This document shows, piece after piece, positions 46,693 to 58,210 of a DNA stretch of 64,000 nucleotides. Numbering within the stretch: the first letter of the stretch is position 1; the number at the start of each line of letters is the position of its first letter. Under the pieces are notes generated by a model, which saw only the letters and a list, made by a program, of their open reading frames with translations, was not told the DNA's origin and did not search any database. A program made the position numbers and the translations under genes. The stretch comes from Panopea generosa (lineage: Eukaryota; Mollusca; Bivalvia; Adapedonta; Hiatellidae), in the NCBI GenBank assembly GCA_029582155.1, contig CM055906.1, positions 12,395,101 to 12,459,100 of the forward strand. Reading direction: 5' to 3'.

Positions 46693-47120
46693 CTCTCATG
46701 TATTTGAGACTACACGCTTTATTTCCTTGCTTATCGTGTATGTGAGACTACACACACTTTTCTTGCTTACCATATATATGAGACTACACACAATTTTCTT
46801 GCTTATCATGTATGTGAGACAACACACACTTTTCTTCCTTCTCGTGTATGTCAAACTACACACACTTTTCTTGCTTACCATGGATGTGAGACTACACATT
46901 TTTTTCCTTGCTTCTCATGAATGTGGGACTACACACTTTTTTCTCACTTATCATGTTTGTGAGATTACATACACTTTTTCTCCATTCTCATGTTTGTATG
47001 TGAGATTACACACATTGGTTCTCACTTCTCATGTATGTGAGACTACATACTTTTTCTCACTTCTCATATATGTGAGACTACACATGCTTGTTCTCACTTC
47101 TCATGTATGTGAGACTATAC
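46693..47120. repeat. Tandem array G, right part
   Basis: These are more diverged units of the 38-bp family (ctcatgtatttgagactac, acacactttt), fading out near 47,120. Confidence 0.9.
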
Positions 47121-47413
47121 ACGTTTTTTACCATATATACATTGACCTTAAGTCAAAACTTTACACTTTTAAATATTTCTGTAGTTAACATACATGTACG
47201 GCAACATCTTATTCATGGCTATCAGAATTTCATTGCGGATAATCATTATGCATTTTTTCCCGTACTTTGCACATGTGCATCAACCGCTTTACCACTTACA
47301 TGTTTTACACTGACGAGCAATCATTTGCTACTTAGCACAGTTAAAAAACAAGGCTATTGGTATGCTCAGGGCCGGGTCAATAGTAACCGTTGTACGTCAG
47401 ATAGTAGCTAATT

Positions 47414-47945
47414 CATATTCTTGTGAACAGGTACAATACTACTGGATATGTCAGAAATCGTATAAGACCTGGTCGCGTATGTGCAACAACATTACGCACT
47501 CATCGCGCTATTACGTTGACTCGCCCAAGTTATCATTTTTTATCTGCAACCAGTACTCCTTGACGTTGCGGTGCTCATGCACAGACGATCATAATTCGTT
47601 TAAGACAAAACCGTGTTCCAACTCGTCGGCAACACAATGGTTAGATAACGACAGCGCGCCACAGAGCTTCCAGACTGATATGGGCACGACGTCATTTGCA
47701 ATACACGCAAAACCAGTGGCAATGCCTTTATTTCCCGAACCTGAACCCCATAGAACACGTATGGAATTAAATGGGTCGGAGGGTCTGGCCAAATCGTCAT
47801 AAATCATAAACGACCTCTGAAATGCACTTATGTTGAAATTGCAATATATTCCACCAAACACACTCATTCAACGTTACACAAGTTCATAGAGATTACGTAT
47901 TCAGGACTGCATTCGTAAAAACAGAGGCCACACTGGTTACTGTCG
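47414..47945 (+). pseudogene. Tc1-like transposase relic with internal deletion
   Basis: One frame from 47,414 reads RYNTTGYVRNRIRPGRVCAT, then LRTHRAITLTRP, matching the paired-like N-terminal DNA-binding region of Tc1/Tc3 transposases, then RRQHNG. After a TAG the same frame reads 'RHRASRLIWARRHLQYTQNQ', the start of the catalytic domain. It then jumps at about 47,725 to 'NLNPIEHVWN', the block with the final catalytic Glu. The segment with the first two catalytic Asp residues is deleted. In-frame stops occur at 47,561, 47,641 and 47,774. A different frame supplies the C-terminus (DCIRKNRGHTGYC, ending ~47,943). No terminal repeats were identified. Confidence 0.75.
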
Positions 47946-48127
47946 TTTTAAAAAAATCAGTTCTTGCACTCAGTCAGCACTTTAAGTCTTTTTCAAATGT
48001 AACGTGATAATTTTTCTGGAATTGTCATTTTGACCTTTATTCACTTAATTGTTTAGAAAAAAATGCGATGTCTGATTTTCCCCAGTAAATTACCAAGAAA
48101 CATTCTAATGATATAGCTTTTTTTATC
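47946..48127. other. Short intergenic spacer
   Basis: AT-rich, nothing recognised. Confidence 0.4.
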
Positions 48128-48212
48128 TCTGAATATCGTATGGTGTTTAGAGAGTCGTTTTCGACATATTTTCACGACAGTATGTACTTAAGATAATATT
48201 CTAAGCTATGGA
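48128..48212 (-). mobile_element. SINE tail fragment
   Basis: tatcgtatggtgtttagaga to 'atattctaagc' is a diverged piece of the Ala-tRNA SINE 3' region (compare tatggtgtttagcgtcgctt). Confidence 0.55.
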
Positions 48213-48239
48213 ACGCCATAGCTGTCTTATGTTGTCCAT

Positions 48240-48755
48240 TTTATATGTATTACGTGCATTCTTTATTATATCATGTGCATTCATCATTATATTATGTAGA
48301 TACTTTATTACATTATGTCGATACTTTATTACATTATGTCGATACTTCATTACATTTTGTAGATACTTTATTATATTATATAGACTGTGTATTACATTAT
48401 GTAGATACGTCATTATATTGTGTAGTTACTTCATTACATTATGTGGATACTTTATTATATTCTGTAGATACTTTATTACATTATGTAGACTGTTTATAAC
48501 ATTATGTGGATACTTTATTATATTCTGTATTTTCTTCATTACATTATGTAGATACTTTATTAAATTATGTAGAAACTTTATTATATTATGTAGAAATTTT
48601 ATTACATTATGTAGACATTTTATTATATCTTGTCGAAACTTTATTATATTATGTAGAAACTTTATTACATTATGTCGAAACTTTATTATATCTTGTCGAA
48701 AGTTTATTATATTATGTGCATTCTTTATTATATTATGTCGAAACTTCCTTATGAT
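48240..48755. repeat. Tandem array H (21-bp units)
   Basis: About 24 units of 21 bp (attacattatgtagatactt and variants). As 21 is a multiple of three, a 187-codon plus-strand frame with a 7-residue period (CRYFITL) and two offset frames run through it. There is no start context, signal peptide or conserved flank to support a gene. Confidence 0.94.
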
Positions 48756-48915
48756 GACGAGATCAGTTTGACTGAGTGATTTCTATATTGACACCGCTTT
48801 AAACAACCAGCTTCTTTGAGAGAAAGAATATTGAACATGGCGGAAGAGAAAATGGAAGTTGTTCTTTAAAATCTCAGCGAGGATAGACACATCCTTTCCT
48901 TTCTACGGAAAAAAA

Positions 48916-49038
48916 TAGCAACACAGGAAGACATATAGACACGCACCGCAAGAAGAGATATGGACACGCACCCCAGGAAGAGTTACGGATACGCACCACA
49001 GAAAGAGACATGGACACGCACTGCAGGAAGACATATGG
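48916..49038. repeat. Tandem array I (25-bp units) running into the gap
   Basis: Five units of 25 bp (acgcaccgcaggaagagata-like; 'acgca' at 48,941, 48,966, 48,991 and 49,016) continue up to the first N. Confidence 0.9.
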
Positions 49039-49538
49039 NNNNNNNNNNNNNNNNNNNNNNNNNNNNNNNNNNNNNNNNNNNNNNNNNNNNNNNNNNNNNN
49101 NNNNNNNNNNNNNNNNNNNNNNNNNNNNNNNNNNNNNNNNNNNNNNNNNNNNNNNNNNNNNNNNNNNNNNNNNNNNNNNNNNNNNNNNNNNNNNNNNNNN
49201 NNNNNNNNNNNNNNNNNNNNNNNNNNNNNNNNNNNNNNNNNNNNNNNNNNNNNNNNNNNNNNNNNNNNNNNNNNNNNNNNNNNNNNNNNNNNNNNNNNNN
49301 NNNNNNNNNNNNNNNNNNNNNNNNNNNNNNNNNNNNNNNNNNNNNNNNNNNNNNNNNNNNNNNNNNNNNNNNNNNNNNNNNNNNNNNNNNNNNNNNNNNN
49401 NNNNNNNNNNNNNNNNNNNNNNNNNNNNNNNNNNNNNNNNNNNNNNNNNNNNNNNNNNNNNNNNNNNNNNNNNNNNNNNNNNNNNNNNNNNNNNNNNNNN
49501 NNNNNNNNNNNNNNNNNNNNNNNNNNNNNNNNNNNNNN
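49039..49538. other. Assembly gap (500 N)
   Basis: Exactly 500 N, a usual placeholder length, so the true size is unknown. It starts inside array I, so the missing DNA probably includes more of that repeat. Frames crossing it are meaningless. Confidence 0.99.
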
Positions 49539-49879
49539 CATCTGAAACTTTGCCCAGCTGTTATCATGTATACAACTATGTATAGCTGTTATATCATTTT
49601 TACGTGGTTCAGCACCTGTCATATGAATGCATTTGTCCATACATCAATAGGAATGTGCCCATGCAGAGTAATTAATGGTATTATGAATACTCACCTTAGA
49701 CTACAACTGCGTTCATGCATGTAGAACCATCACACTGCTCCCGCTAAATGTCGTGTTGTAAGAAATATTAAACGCACATGGCAATTAGGTCCCAAACATG
49801 TAGCTGAGTGTGACCAATACATACATTTGGAAATTTCATAAATATTATGATACAGAGTTGGTCATAAACGAAGCCGCAA

Positions 49880-50834
49880 ATAAACTAAGAAGAGCTTTTT
49901 TGGCGTTGTATGTAGTGGTGTCCGTCAGCAAGCCTTACATCTAATATTTATAAATCTGTTGTTCTTCCAAAGGCTCTTTATTGTTGCGAATTATGGAATT
50001 ACATGAATGGCGCACAGTTATTAAATATGGAACGCTGTCATCGAATGTGCATTGAATTTTTGCAAGGCATTTCTATAAATTCACGGACTTACGTATCTTT
50101 ATGCATGGTAGGCAGTAGGTCTATAGAATCAGAGATAGATACCGTAAACTGACATTTTTTGGTCAACTGTGTAATTTCCAGGGTCATTTTCTTGCAAAGA
50201 ATATATTTCTTAATAGACTTATCCGATATAACGATGTCGTAAAAGTGGATTAATTCCTGATATTTATAGGGCATTGGCAAAATATTGTCTTCAACATATA
50301 TTCGATGATTTCTTAAAGGAAGGAACTTTCCCATCAAAATACTGTTGGAAAACTATAATTAAACATTCTATCCGCGTATACGAAAATAATGTTCGTCAAA
50401 TAGCCATGCTAGAAGATCCTCAACTTACCGAATACATTGCCGCTACTAATGTGTTTTCTCCGTTAGCACTGTGGATGTTGAGTAAAAGATATCCATTGCT
50501 TTTGGGTGAATGTCAGAGTACCATGAAGCTATTAAGTATGTTGTACTCTCGTAATTCTTATTTTCAGAATTGTTTTAAGTGTGGTGCAGTTGTAAACTCG
50601 CCAGCAATACACATTGTATTTGAATGTATAACCAATGAAGATATGCGCGAGGCACTGCGGAAGGTAATTTCCACACAGTTGGGGTCGATTGTTTTTAACA
50701 ACTTGGTCAATCTTAACATGAAAAGCCAAATAACTCAACTATGCACTGGCCTGTGTCAATTTCTAATCTGTGACGAATTACAAGTAAAATGTTTAAAGAT
50801 TATTGTAAGGTATTTCCATCGCATGATGGATTGA
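49880..50834 (+). pseudogene. 3' end of a non-LTR retrotransposon (LINE), frameshifted
   Basis: The block 49,943-50,149 reads NIYKSVVLPKALYCCELWNY then 'MERCHRMCIEFLQGISINSRTY', the region that follows the reverse transcriptase domain in many animal LINEs (Y..V.LP..LY..E.W). After a frame shift (stop at 50,150) the sequence continues as RKLTFFGQLCNFQGHFLAKN from 50,143. After another shift near 50,247 it continues as GLIPDIYRALAKYCLQHIF, open to a TGA at 50,832. The last frame has a C-x2-C...H...C cluster (NCFKCGAVVNSPAIHIVFEC), like the zinc-knuckle-like C-terminus of such proteins. The endonuclease and RT core are absent, as expected for a 5'-truncated insertion. The left limit is uncertain because of the gap. 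Confidence 0.7.
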
Positions 50835-52915
50835 ATGACGAGTGCTTGCTATTTCTTTACGTTCGTTTGTATTACCATTCTCCTCATATGTTTCGTTATT
50901 TCGTTTTGTCTTCTGTTTTTTTTTCATTTGAGGCCTTTCCTCTGGTAATATTAACATGCTTTTGAATAATACACGCGCGTGTATGTATGTGCGTGCGTGT
51001 GTTCGGACGTGAAAATGTGTGTTGCTTTATTGATATATTGCATTGTATTGTAATGTACTGTATATTCTGTTTTGTATAATTATATGTTGCTTTTTCATTT
51101 TCTCACGTGTTTTTGTAACTCTTCAGATTGGAGGTAAATAAGGATTAAATATACCACTTTTATCAAATGGACAATCATTACACATATTGTAAACATTCCA
51201 AATATGTCTTTTAATGAGAAACTAAACACAAAAAAACAAAGGTTACGTAAATATTTCAACGACTTCTAGATGTACAAAACATTTATGTTAAAGTATAGTT
51301 CGTATATGATTAATATTTCGTATATGTTAATAAAATAGAAGTTACATCTTTGAGAAAATCATAACACATTGTTAGTCATACATGATTTGTAACACAGGGT
51401 TAGTCAAACATGATTTGTAACACAGTGTTAGTCATACATGATTTGAATTTAGTTTCAAAACACATAATTATAAGAAATCATTTTATTTCAGTTGATAGTT
51501 ATATTGAGATAATATTTAACTTATTATTACAAATATAATTGATATATATATTATTTCTGTTTTAGTCAGAAGGAATTCAATTGAAGGAATTGATTTAATA
51601 AAATAATTAGTATAAACTATGAATGACATATTGTAATACACTATGCCATTACATATTATAAACGGTTTTATAAAGACATTGTTTATCTTTTCCCAAATAA
51701 AGGTTTCTTCCTCTTACATTTAAATGTTATTCGTAATAACTAAGTTTTAAGCTATCCCATTTGTCTAACATTTTCCCTTTCATAAAGTTATTCCTATATT
51801 TATCATAGTACAACATGCGACTCAATATCCATACTACTGTCTTTATGTTTATGTTTCGTCATAATTAACACAAAAGTAATAGGGAGTAAAATTTAACGAA
51901 GCTAAATGTATAAACAAAACAAGACAATGATATGGATTTGTATACACCTTTTCATTCATTTACCGAATATATGATTACTTGCAGTTAATATGTTGCAGTA
52001 GATACTCTGTGGCTGAGTGATGTATTGCGCTGTCTTCTATAACCACGATCACGTATCTTGCACCGCTGAGTTTGTGAATTCGAACCCCATTTGGTCCAAT
52101 ACCTTTATGAACGAATGTTTACTACTTACTTGTAAAGGACGATGATTTTAGTCAGGACCATTTTGACTATATCTTCAATATTTCTTGTTTCTGTGTACTT
52201 TTAGATTTCATCATGTGGTGGAGATTTCCTGAGTAGTTTATAGTTTCAATCGATATAGCCTCCACATTGTAACTGGTCTGGCCGGCGGTCTTAATAATGA
52301 TAGCTACTTTGCAAGAAATGGATCTCTGTATAACAACAACTCTTGTGAATATAAAATGTTTCAGTATGGAGAATCATGTAAGTTTATGTTTATGTGCGAA
52401 TATATGACCACACCATGAGTTATACAAAAATTGAATGTAAAGAGAATTAATAAAGAATTAACGTGTATCGTTAAACTATATCAGACATAATTTATAAATA
52501 CAATAACATTTTACAAGTTGTATTAGTAAGATATTTGTTTTATGTATATTGTTGTTAATAACGCTTTAGGTCGTTCATACCTTTATACACATTATTCTAT
52601 GTTTAGTGGGTAGTCTAGTATTAGTAACACATTATCTACATGCATGCGTGTACCACTCGTTTAGCATGCAACGCGCAACATATTGTAAATAATAATTTAT
52701 TTTATTTGAAAAATAAAGGATTTAATCATGTTCACAATATGTAGTTACACATATGTAGTTACATATTTGAATGTAAAACTCAATGTTTATATTAATCATT
52801 CATTGTTAAGGAATTATCTATATAATGTTTGTTTGTATAATGCTGAAACTAATGTCGTACTGACAAATAATTTGATAACAGGAAGACACTCTTTATTAAT
52901 ACAAATTAATACAAA
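50835..52915. other. Intergenic, AT-rich
   Basis: The first ~300 bp may be the LINE 3' tail (cgcgcgtgtatgtatgtgcg, then 'ggaggtaaataaggattaaa'). A short triple repeat 'gtcatacatgatttg' occurs near 51,374-51,445. A tRNA-like relic is listed separately. No gene was recognised. Confidence 0.5.
52007..52095 (+). repeat. tRNA-like SINE relic
   Basis: An A-box-like string tgtggctgagtgatgta and a B-box-like gaattcgaacccc lie about 60 bp apart in the right order. Ser/Leu-type head. Decayed. Confidence 0.45.
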
Positions 52916-53030
52916 TCTCAGGTTTTTGACCGAGTAATACGGTATTCGTCCGAGAGGTACTGTTTTCGACAGACGAATTTATCACGGGTTTTACCTACAT
53001 GTATTTTGAAGTAGAAATGTGATATTTAAT

Positions 53031-53058
53031 GGGGGGAGGAGGGGGGGGGGGGGGGGGT
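53031..53058. repeat. G-rich tract
   Basis: Six G, AGGA, then 18 G in a row. Confidence 0.97.
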
Positions 53059-53682
53059 TCAGGTGAATATACATATTAACAAATAGTATATTGTTTTATA
53101 AACACGTTACAGTATTAATAAGATTGTACAAAAAGTAACTGCATACAAATAGGTAAGATAGCAATATTTCAGTTTTACATGTGAATTACACATTCTATTT
53201 ATATTATATGATGTATGAGGTATATAAAAAATGGACTATGTGTGTTTCCACTTAAGCTTATATATGTTATTGATTTCAAAAAGTTTGCTTTGTGGCCAAA
53301 AATAAATAATCAAAATTTAGTGATACGGTTTTTGTCACATATTGATACGATTTTCGTTCTAATACATCTGTGCTAGGTACGGTTTTCGGCAATTTTTAAT
53401 CAAGTATTTATATTTGAAAACATTTAACAATAGGAAATCAGTTTTGTTTCAGATGATTACTGTTTGTTAATGATGAAATTAGATATATTTATTTAAATCT
53501 AAAATAGACCCTTTCTCAGGATGAACATAGTCCTGCTCCATCTAAAAAATAAATAGTATCAAATGAACCTTCATTTTATGTTTTTGGATGGGTGAATTGT
53601 AGATAATTCAGCTATTAATTATTTTATAGTTAGAAATGAAATGTTATTTTTTTGTTTTCAAAAATAAATTGAAAAAAACACA

Positions 53683-54440
53683 CACTAGATGCCCAAGGGC
53701 TGCAATGTCGAGCCCGCCAGTATAGACTTAAGAAATAATGGTATCATATTATGGCGATCATTTGTGGCACGTTATTTTAAAATATGTCAAGAGATTTACA
53801 AGATATGAAACGGACACGAAATATTGCATCTATTTCTGATCTTAAACCACTATGTGTGACCTAGACCTTTGACTTACAGAACTGGGTCTAACGCAAGACA
53901 TAAAGTCTGGTTATGGTGAACAGTTGTCATGTTATTTCAAAATTTGTCGAGTATTTTACAAGATATAGAGCGGACGCGAACTTTTGTATATATTTCGAAC
54001 CTTTAATCGTTAAGTGTGACTTTCACATTTGAGCTATGGACCTTCTAGAGTCCGTTTTACTTACGTTTGTAGGTGAACAAACTTCTTAGTGTAGAATTTA
54101 AACTCAAGAAAAAATCGTCGGGGAATTCATTTAGTGTTATGTTTACATTATTAAATATGAACTTTTATAATCCTTGTAAAATTTGTTCTTTTTAACATTT
54201 CCAAAAATATTGCGCAAATGAAACTTTCATATGTGTCACAATTTCTTAATACTTACGAAGGTTAGTGTCCACAACCCCATCCCCACCCCTTGGGTCTTAT
54301 GCGCGGCACTTTATCTTTTCATAGTGAACATTTGTGTCATGTAGCCCGGACAAAATAGGACGGACGGACGGACGCATTGGTATAGACCAAACAGCCATTG
54401 TGACGATAATTGTCGAGCTAATCGCAAGCGGGCTTGACAG
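53683..54440 (+). repeat. Dispersed repeat nested in the inverted-repeat element
   Basis: It begins agatgcccaagggctgcaat, 'gtcgagcccgcc', and ends near 'gtcgagctaatcgcaagcgggc'. It contains two related halves ('tgtggcacgttattttaaaatatgtc' versus 'tgtcatgttatttcaaaatttgtc' type) and ends with 'ggacggacggacggacgc'. The style matches a common bivalve interspersed repeat. No coding content was recognised. Confidence 0.6.
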
Positions 54441-55436
54441 CGAAAATATCTAAAATACTTAGTAATTGCTTTCGATCCACTTATGCAGTTAAATATCTGA
54501 AACGTGTGAAAACTGAAATTGTCATTAAGGTTTTATCACGCATGATCACTTCTTAGTTCTCGTTCGGTTACATATACAAGATATTTATTGAAATCATTTA
54601 CTATCCCTATAAAAACGACAATATTCATACAAAGTGCATAATCAATTCAAAGATTAACTCCGACTACGAAAATGAGATGCATATTACATTTCACACACTG
54701 TTTGTATCATCATAAATGTATGCATTCTGAGGCAGGCTATATGCAAGAAAGCGGGATAGCAGTATAAGTATTTCAAAATGTATTATATATGTGGAAACAT
54801 TTTTAAATCGATCATTAAGAATTCTTAAATATTACGCAAATACATTTTATTCATCAACAGAATGTATATGCAAATCCTGGATGATTATCGAATACCGTAT
54901 AAATCAATGACGAAAACCGTACCGTCCATTTTTAAACAACGTCAAAAACCGAATCATAAGAAATATATATTGTAATTGATTGTTATTCAATTATTTTATG
55001 CAGAATACAAAACAAACATTCTATCAAACATTTAATTTCTGATATTGTAGAAAAGCATTAACTGTTTACATTTACTTGCTAAAAACGCAGTTTTTGCAAT
55101 TCTACTAGTGTTCGGTGTTAAAATACAATAACAACGGACAGACAACATAAAATCAGTACCTATATAATGCATATACATTATATTTATGTATATTCAATTT
55201 TTGCGACTAATATCGTGTATTTTCAAATTTATTTCATGAAAAATAATACCTTCAAAGTCACTTACCCTTTAAAATTCCGTCTGTCGAATACAGTACCTCT
55301 CGGACGAATACCGTATTACTCGGTCGAAAACCTGAGAGCGAGTATCGTCTCGGTCGAAAACATAAATCACAGTTCTGGTATATCAGCGTTCGGAAGTGGC
55401 TGGGGCGAAATAATTAACTATGACTGGACACAACTG

Positions 55437-55662
55437 TCTTTAAAAATTTTACTAGAAGTTTCCTCAATTGGCGCTCATCATTTAGAATATAGTTTCAGGT
55501 CTGGTCGGCCCTGGTCAGTATACAGTTGGGTACGATACCATGTGACTGTGGATCTTTAAATACTCAGCGTGACAGCATTTAGAATACTGCCTCATGTAGA
55601 CACCGTCGCGATATTACTGAACATTTGTTGAAAGCTACGCTAAACACCGTACAGTACTAATT
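55437..55662 (+). mobile_element. Diverged, head-less Ala-tRNA SINE
   Basis: It shares 'tttactagaagtttcctc', 'caggtctggtcggccc', 'gtagacaccgtcgcgatatt' and 'gctacgctaaacacc' with the 41,404 SINE. The tRNA part is missing. Confidence 0.75.
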
Positions 55663-55824
55663 GGCACGTATAAAATGAAGTTACGTAAACTAGCACATAA
55701 TCGTTTCAGATGCCGTGTGAAAGACGTTTTGGACCATAAGACAGAGTCGCTATAAGTGAATATATGTTTAGAAACAAAAGTAAAACAATAAGACAATTAC
55801 AATTCGTAGACATAACTATATATA

Positions 55825-56007
55825 TACAGTTAAACCTGTCTGAAGCAGTCAGTCAAGGGAAGGAGCAAAAGTGTCCTTTTAAGACAGGTTTTTGTTTAAT
55901 GCATGTTAATTTTTTCATAAAGCATAACAATGGGAAATAACAAATGTGGCTGCTTAAGACAAGGGGCTGCTTAATAGAGATGACCGCTAACACAGGTTTG
56001 ACTGTAT
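55825..56007 (+). mobile_element. MITE X, copy 4 (best ends)
   Basis: It begins TA-cagttaaacctgt and ends acaggtttgactg-TA: a ~13-bp inverted terminal repeat flanked by TA, as expected for a Tc1/mariner-type miniature element. The interior is shared with the three other copies. Confidence 0.8.
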
Positions 56008-56785
56008 ATGACATATCACTGAACTAATGATGTATATGTTTCAATATATTTAATTGCCTATAAGACTGTATACAAGTACAAACTATGGCCAAAATATGTC
56101 ATTGCCATTTAAACTAAAAAATAGATAAGCCAGTTTGCCACCCGGACGCTACTCGGTGTATCCAGTATTAAACGTTATTTTCTATCCAACCAGACGGCCA
56201 ATGGTAAGTTTCCTATAAAACCAGCCTTTTTAATAAGTTTGTTCGCAAGTTACAATAGCATAGACATACAAATAAATGCTGTTTTTACTATCATTAAATC
56301 AGAGACAGAGAGCGAGGACACTATATTACCAAACTTCAAAATCATTTATTTTTGCAACCAATGGATCATAATGCCGTGCATGGTCCAAGCTACCGTATTT
56401 GGCTTTTGTAAAACAATGGGGTCTAACGCCATGTTCAACACATTTAAGGTAGTATATTACATTTTCACTTTATTAGGGATTCAGTCCTCAGAATGAATCT
56501 GATAATAACCACCGCCCTTCCACAAGTAAGTGGCAAACTTTCTCACATATGTTTTTGGAGCGTCCATGACTCGAACTGCCAACAAGGTGAGAAATGATAA
56601 AATGAGATTTACGGTAGTAGACTATGTGGTTTCTTAAAATGAGTAATCTCTTTTACAATAAGCAGATAACATTAATTATCATTTACAACATATTGATTGA
56701 TTGATTCATTCATTCATTCATTCATTCATTGATTCATTAATTGATTAATCGATTGAATTAATATCTAGCGTCATGTTATGCCAGC
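56008..56785. other. Intergenic with (ATTC)n tract
   Basis: No gene recognised; an 85-codon frame at 56,239-56,496 has no motif. A short ATTC/ATTG microsatellite occupies about 56,695-56,745. Confidence 0.5.
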
Positions 56786-57005
56786 AAAGGCTAACAGACG
56801 ATCAGATAACCTAACCACTTATTCTTGGGATTCTGGAAGGTTAACCATTACTCAAGCACACCCATCTCAACAGGTAACTGATAACTTTTCCACTTGAATT
56901 AGCGGTGGGAGCCTGACAAATACAAATGAGACGCAACGCCGTATATCAATTATCACGGAGATTTTGCCAGTGAATACCCCTGCATTCACAACAGAGATAC
57001 TCAAC
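56786..57005 (-). mobile_element. Element W, copy 2
   Basis: It shares with 44,786-45,030 the order: 'cagataacctaaccactt', 'gggattctggaaggttaacc', 'attactcaagcacacccatc', 'cttgaattagcggtgggag', 'atcaattatcacgg'. The tRNA-like head is badly decayed. Confidence 0.6.
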
Positions 57006-57325
57006 AGGCGCTTATGTAGACATACGCACATACGCCAATGCGTACAATTCGTCAGTCTGGCTCTGTTTATTTTTTAAGATTCCTAACCTTGCTTATATGC
57101 AGTCAGTAGATCAATGAAAGTGACAAAGAAACTGAAATGAAGCTCGAGAACGCAACATTAAATTTTGCTTTCTATATTTCGAAATTGTTTTGGTGGAAGC
57201 CAAACCCTCACCGACGGAAGCGGGAGATTAGCTGCTCGATTCGAAGCTTCGATACTCAGATCTGATGTACAGTTAAAATTCGTCCAGGTACGCCTCAGCC
57301 AAAGCTGTAACAGCTGTAAAGCGAA

Positions 57326-57768
57326 TAAGTTGACAACTGATTAAACTCCGGTTCAAACGTCTTATTCACAACGATTAGTTTTTGTATTATATTGTGTTCA
57401 CTTCAAATGGCTTAAATATGGGATCTTACATGAGTGCTTGTTTGTTTGTGAATTTATTAAACGAGTTGAAAAAAATATATTATGCGAGGCTCTGTCGAGT
57501 ATTATATCATTTTCCCCAACGAATTTAATACAATTATACATGAGCACAAATGTAAGATTTTTTATCACATACCTCAGGAAAGTTTACATTTTCCATTTCA
57601 TCTAACAGATCACCTCTATAAGGAACGATAACAAATCGGGCATATTAGTTGACGCGAGTCATCTTATGATGAAATGTCTCAAAATAACGTCATTTATATA
57701 ACCACGACAAATCGACGTCATTTATATATTCGGGCGGAAAACGAGCGATGAATCGGAAGTGATATTAT
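57326..57768 (+). repeat. Dispersed element Z, copy 2, left part
   Basis: It aligns with 33,648-33,829 and, after ~38 bp that copy 1 lacks, with 36,411-36,640. It shows what copy 1 looked like before the 33,830-36,410 insertion. It ends at 'gtgatattat', where the env-bearing element is inserted. Confidence 0.85.
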
Positions 57769-58197
57769 TTTCAGACGGGTCGTTTCTTCTTAACCTCGTT
57801 CTGAACTTTTGTTGTTATGCTGGTTTTGTTGTTGTTGTTTTTGTTGTTGTTGTTGTAGTTGTTGTTGTCGGGGATCAAATTATAACTGTAATCATATATG
57901 TCCCGAAAAGAGTGTATATGTGAACTGCGAACCCAGTATATACACCTACTTCAGGATATAATTACAGGAAACTGTTTAATTATTTGTCAATGCAATTATT
58001 TGATCTTCGTTTGATTGTCCTTAAGGCACAAATTAACTAATAAAACTTTCATGTATGATAAAAAATTAAGAATAATAGTTTTATTTCAACAACTATGGCT
58101 AACATGTTATTTAATATTTCAATAGTAATTGTTGAAATAATAACTAAAACATAAAAATAAAATTTGTTCAATTTCACAAAATAAAATCTTTGTGAAA
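57769..58197 (-). repeat. Putative 3' LTR of the env-bearing element
   Basis: It is bounded by the target duplication on one side and the polypurine tract on the other. It contains a TTG microsatellite (57,818-57,870) and ends in a perfect 9-bp hairpin, tttcacaaa-ataaaatc-tttgtgaaa (58,172-58,197). Confidence 0.55.
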
Positions 58198-58210
58198 AAT
58201 TCCCCCGCTC
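58198..58210 (-). promoter_or_regulatory. Putative polypurine tract
   Basis: Minus-strand GAGCGGGGGAATT lies immediately upstream of the putative 3' LTR, where the plus-strand primer for reverse transcription is expected. Confidence 0.5.

Larger units (their letters stand above)
52916..55335. mobile_element. 2.4-kb element with ~55-bp terminal inverted repeats
   Basis: The left end ctcaggtttttgaccgagta, atacggtattcgtccgagag, gtactgttttcgacagacg pairs with the right end (55,275-55,335), whose reverse complement differs at only a few bases. Inside each end, diverged copies of tacggttttcg occur again in mirrored orientation (53,320-53,390 on the left, 54,890-54,950 on the right). No transposase was found. 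A dispersed repeat occupies 53,683-54,440. Clear target duplications were not identified. Probably a nonautonomous DNA transposon or foldback element. Confidence 0.75.

Noticed and set aside
46634..47188. 184-codon frame
   Set aside because: It starts in a SINE head and continues through diverged array G units.
48208..48771. 187-residue Cys-rich protein
   Set aside because: It is almost entirely the translated 21-bp array. Low-complexity composition, and parallel open frames exist in the same DNA.
48903..49724. 194-254 codon frames on both strands
   Set aside because: They cross the 500-N gap and are mostly undetermined residues.
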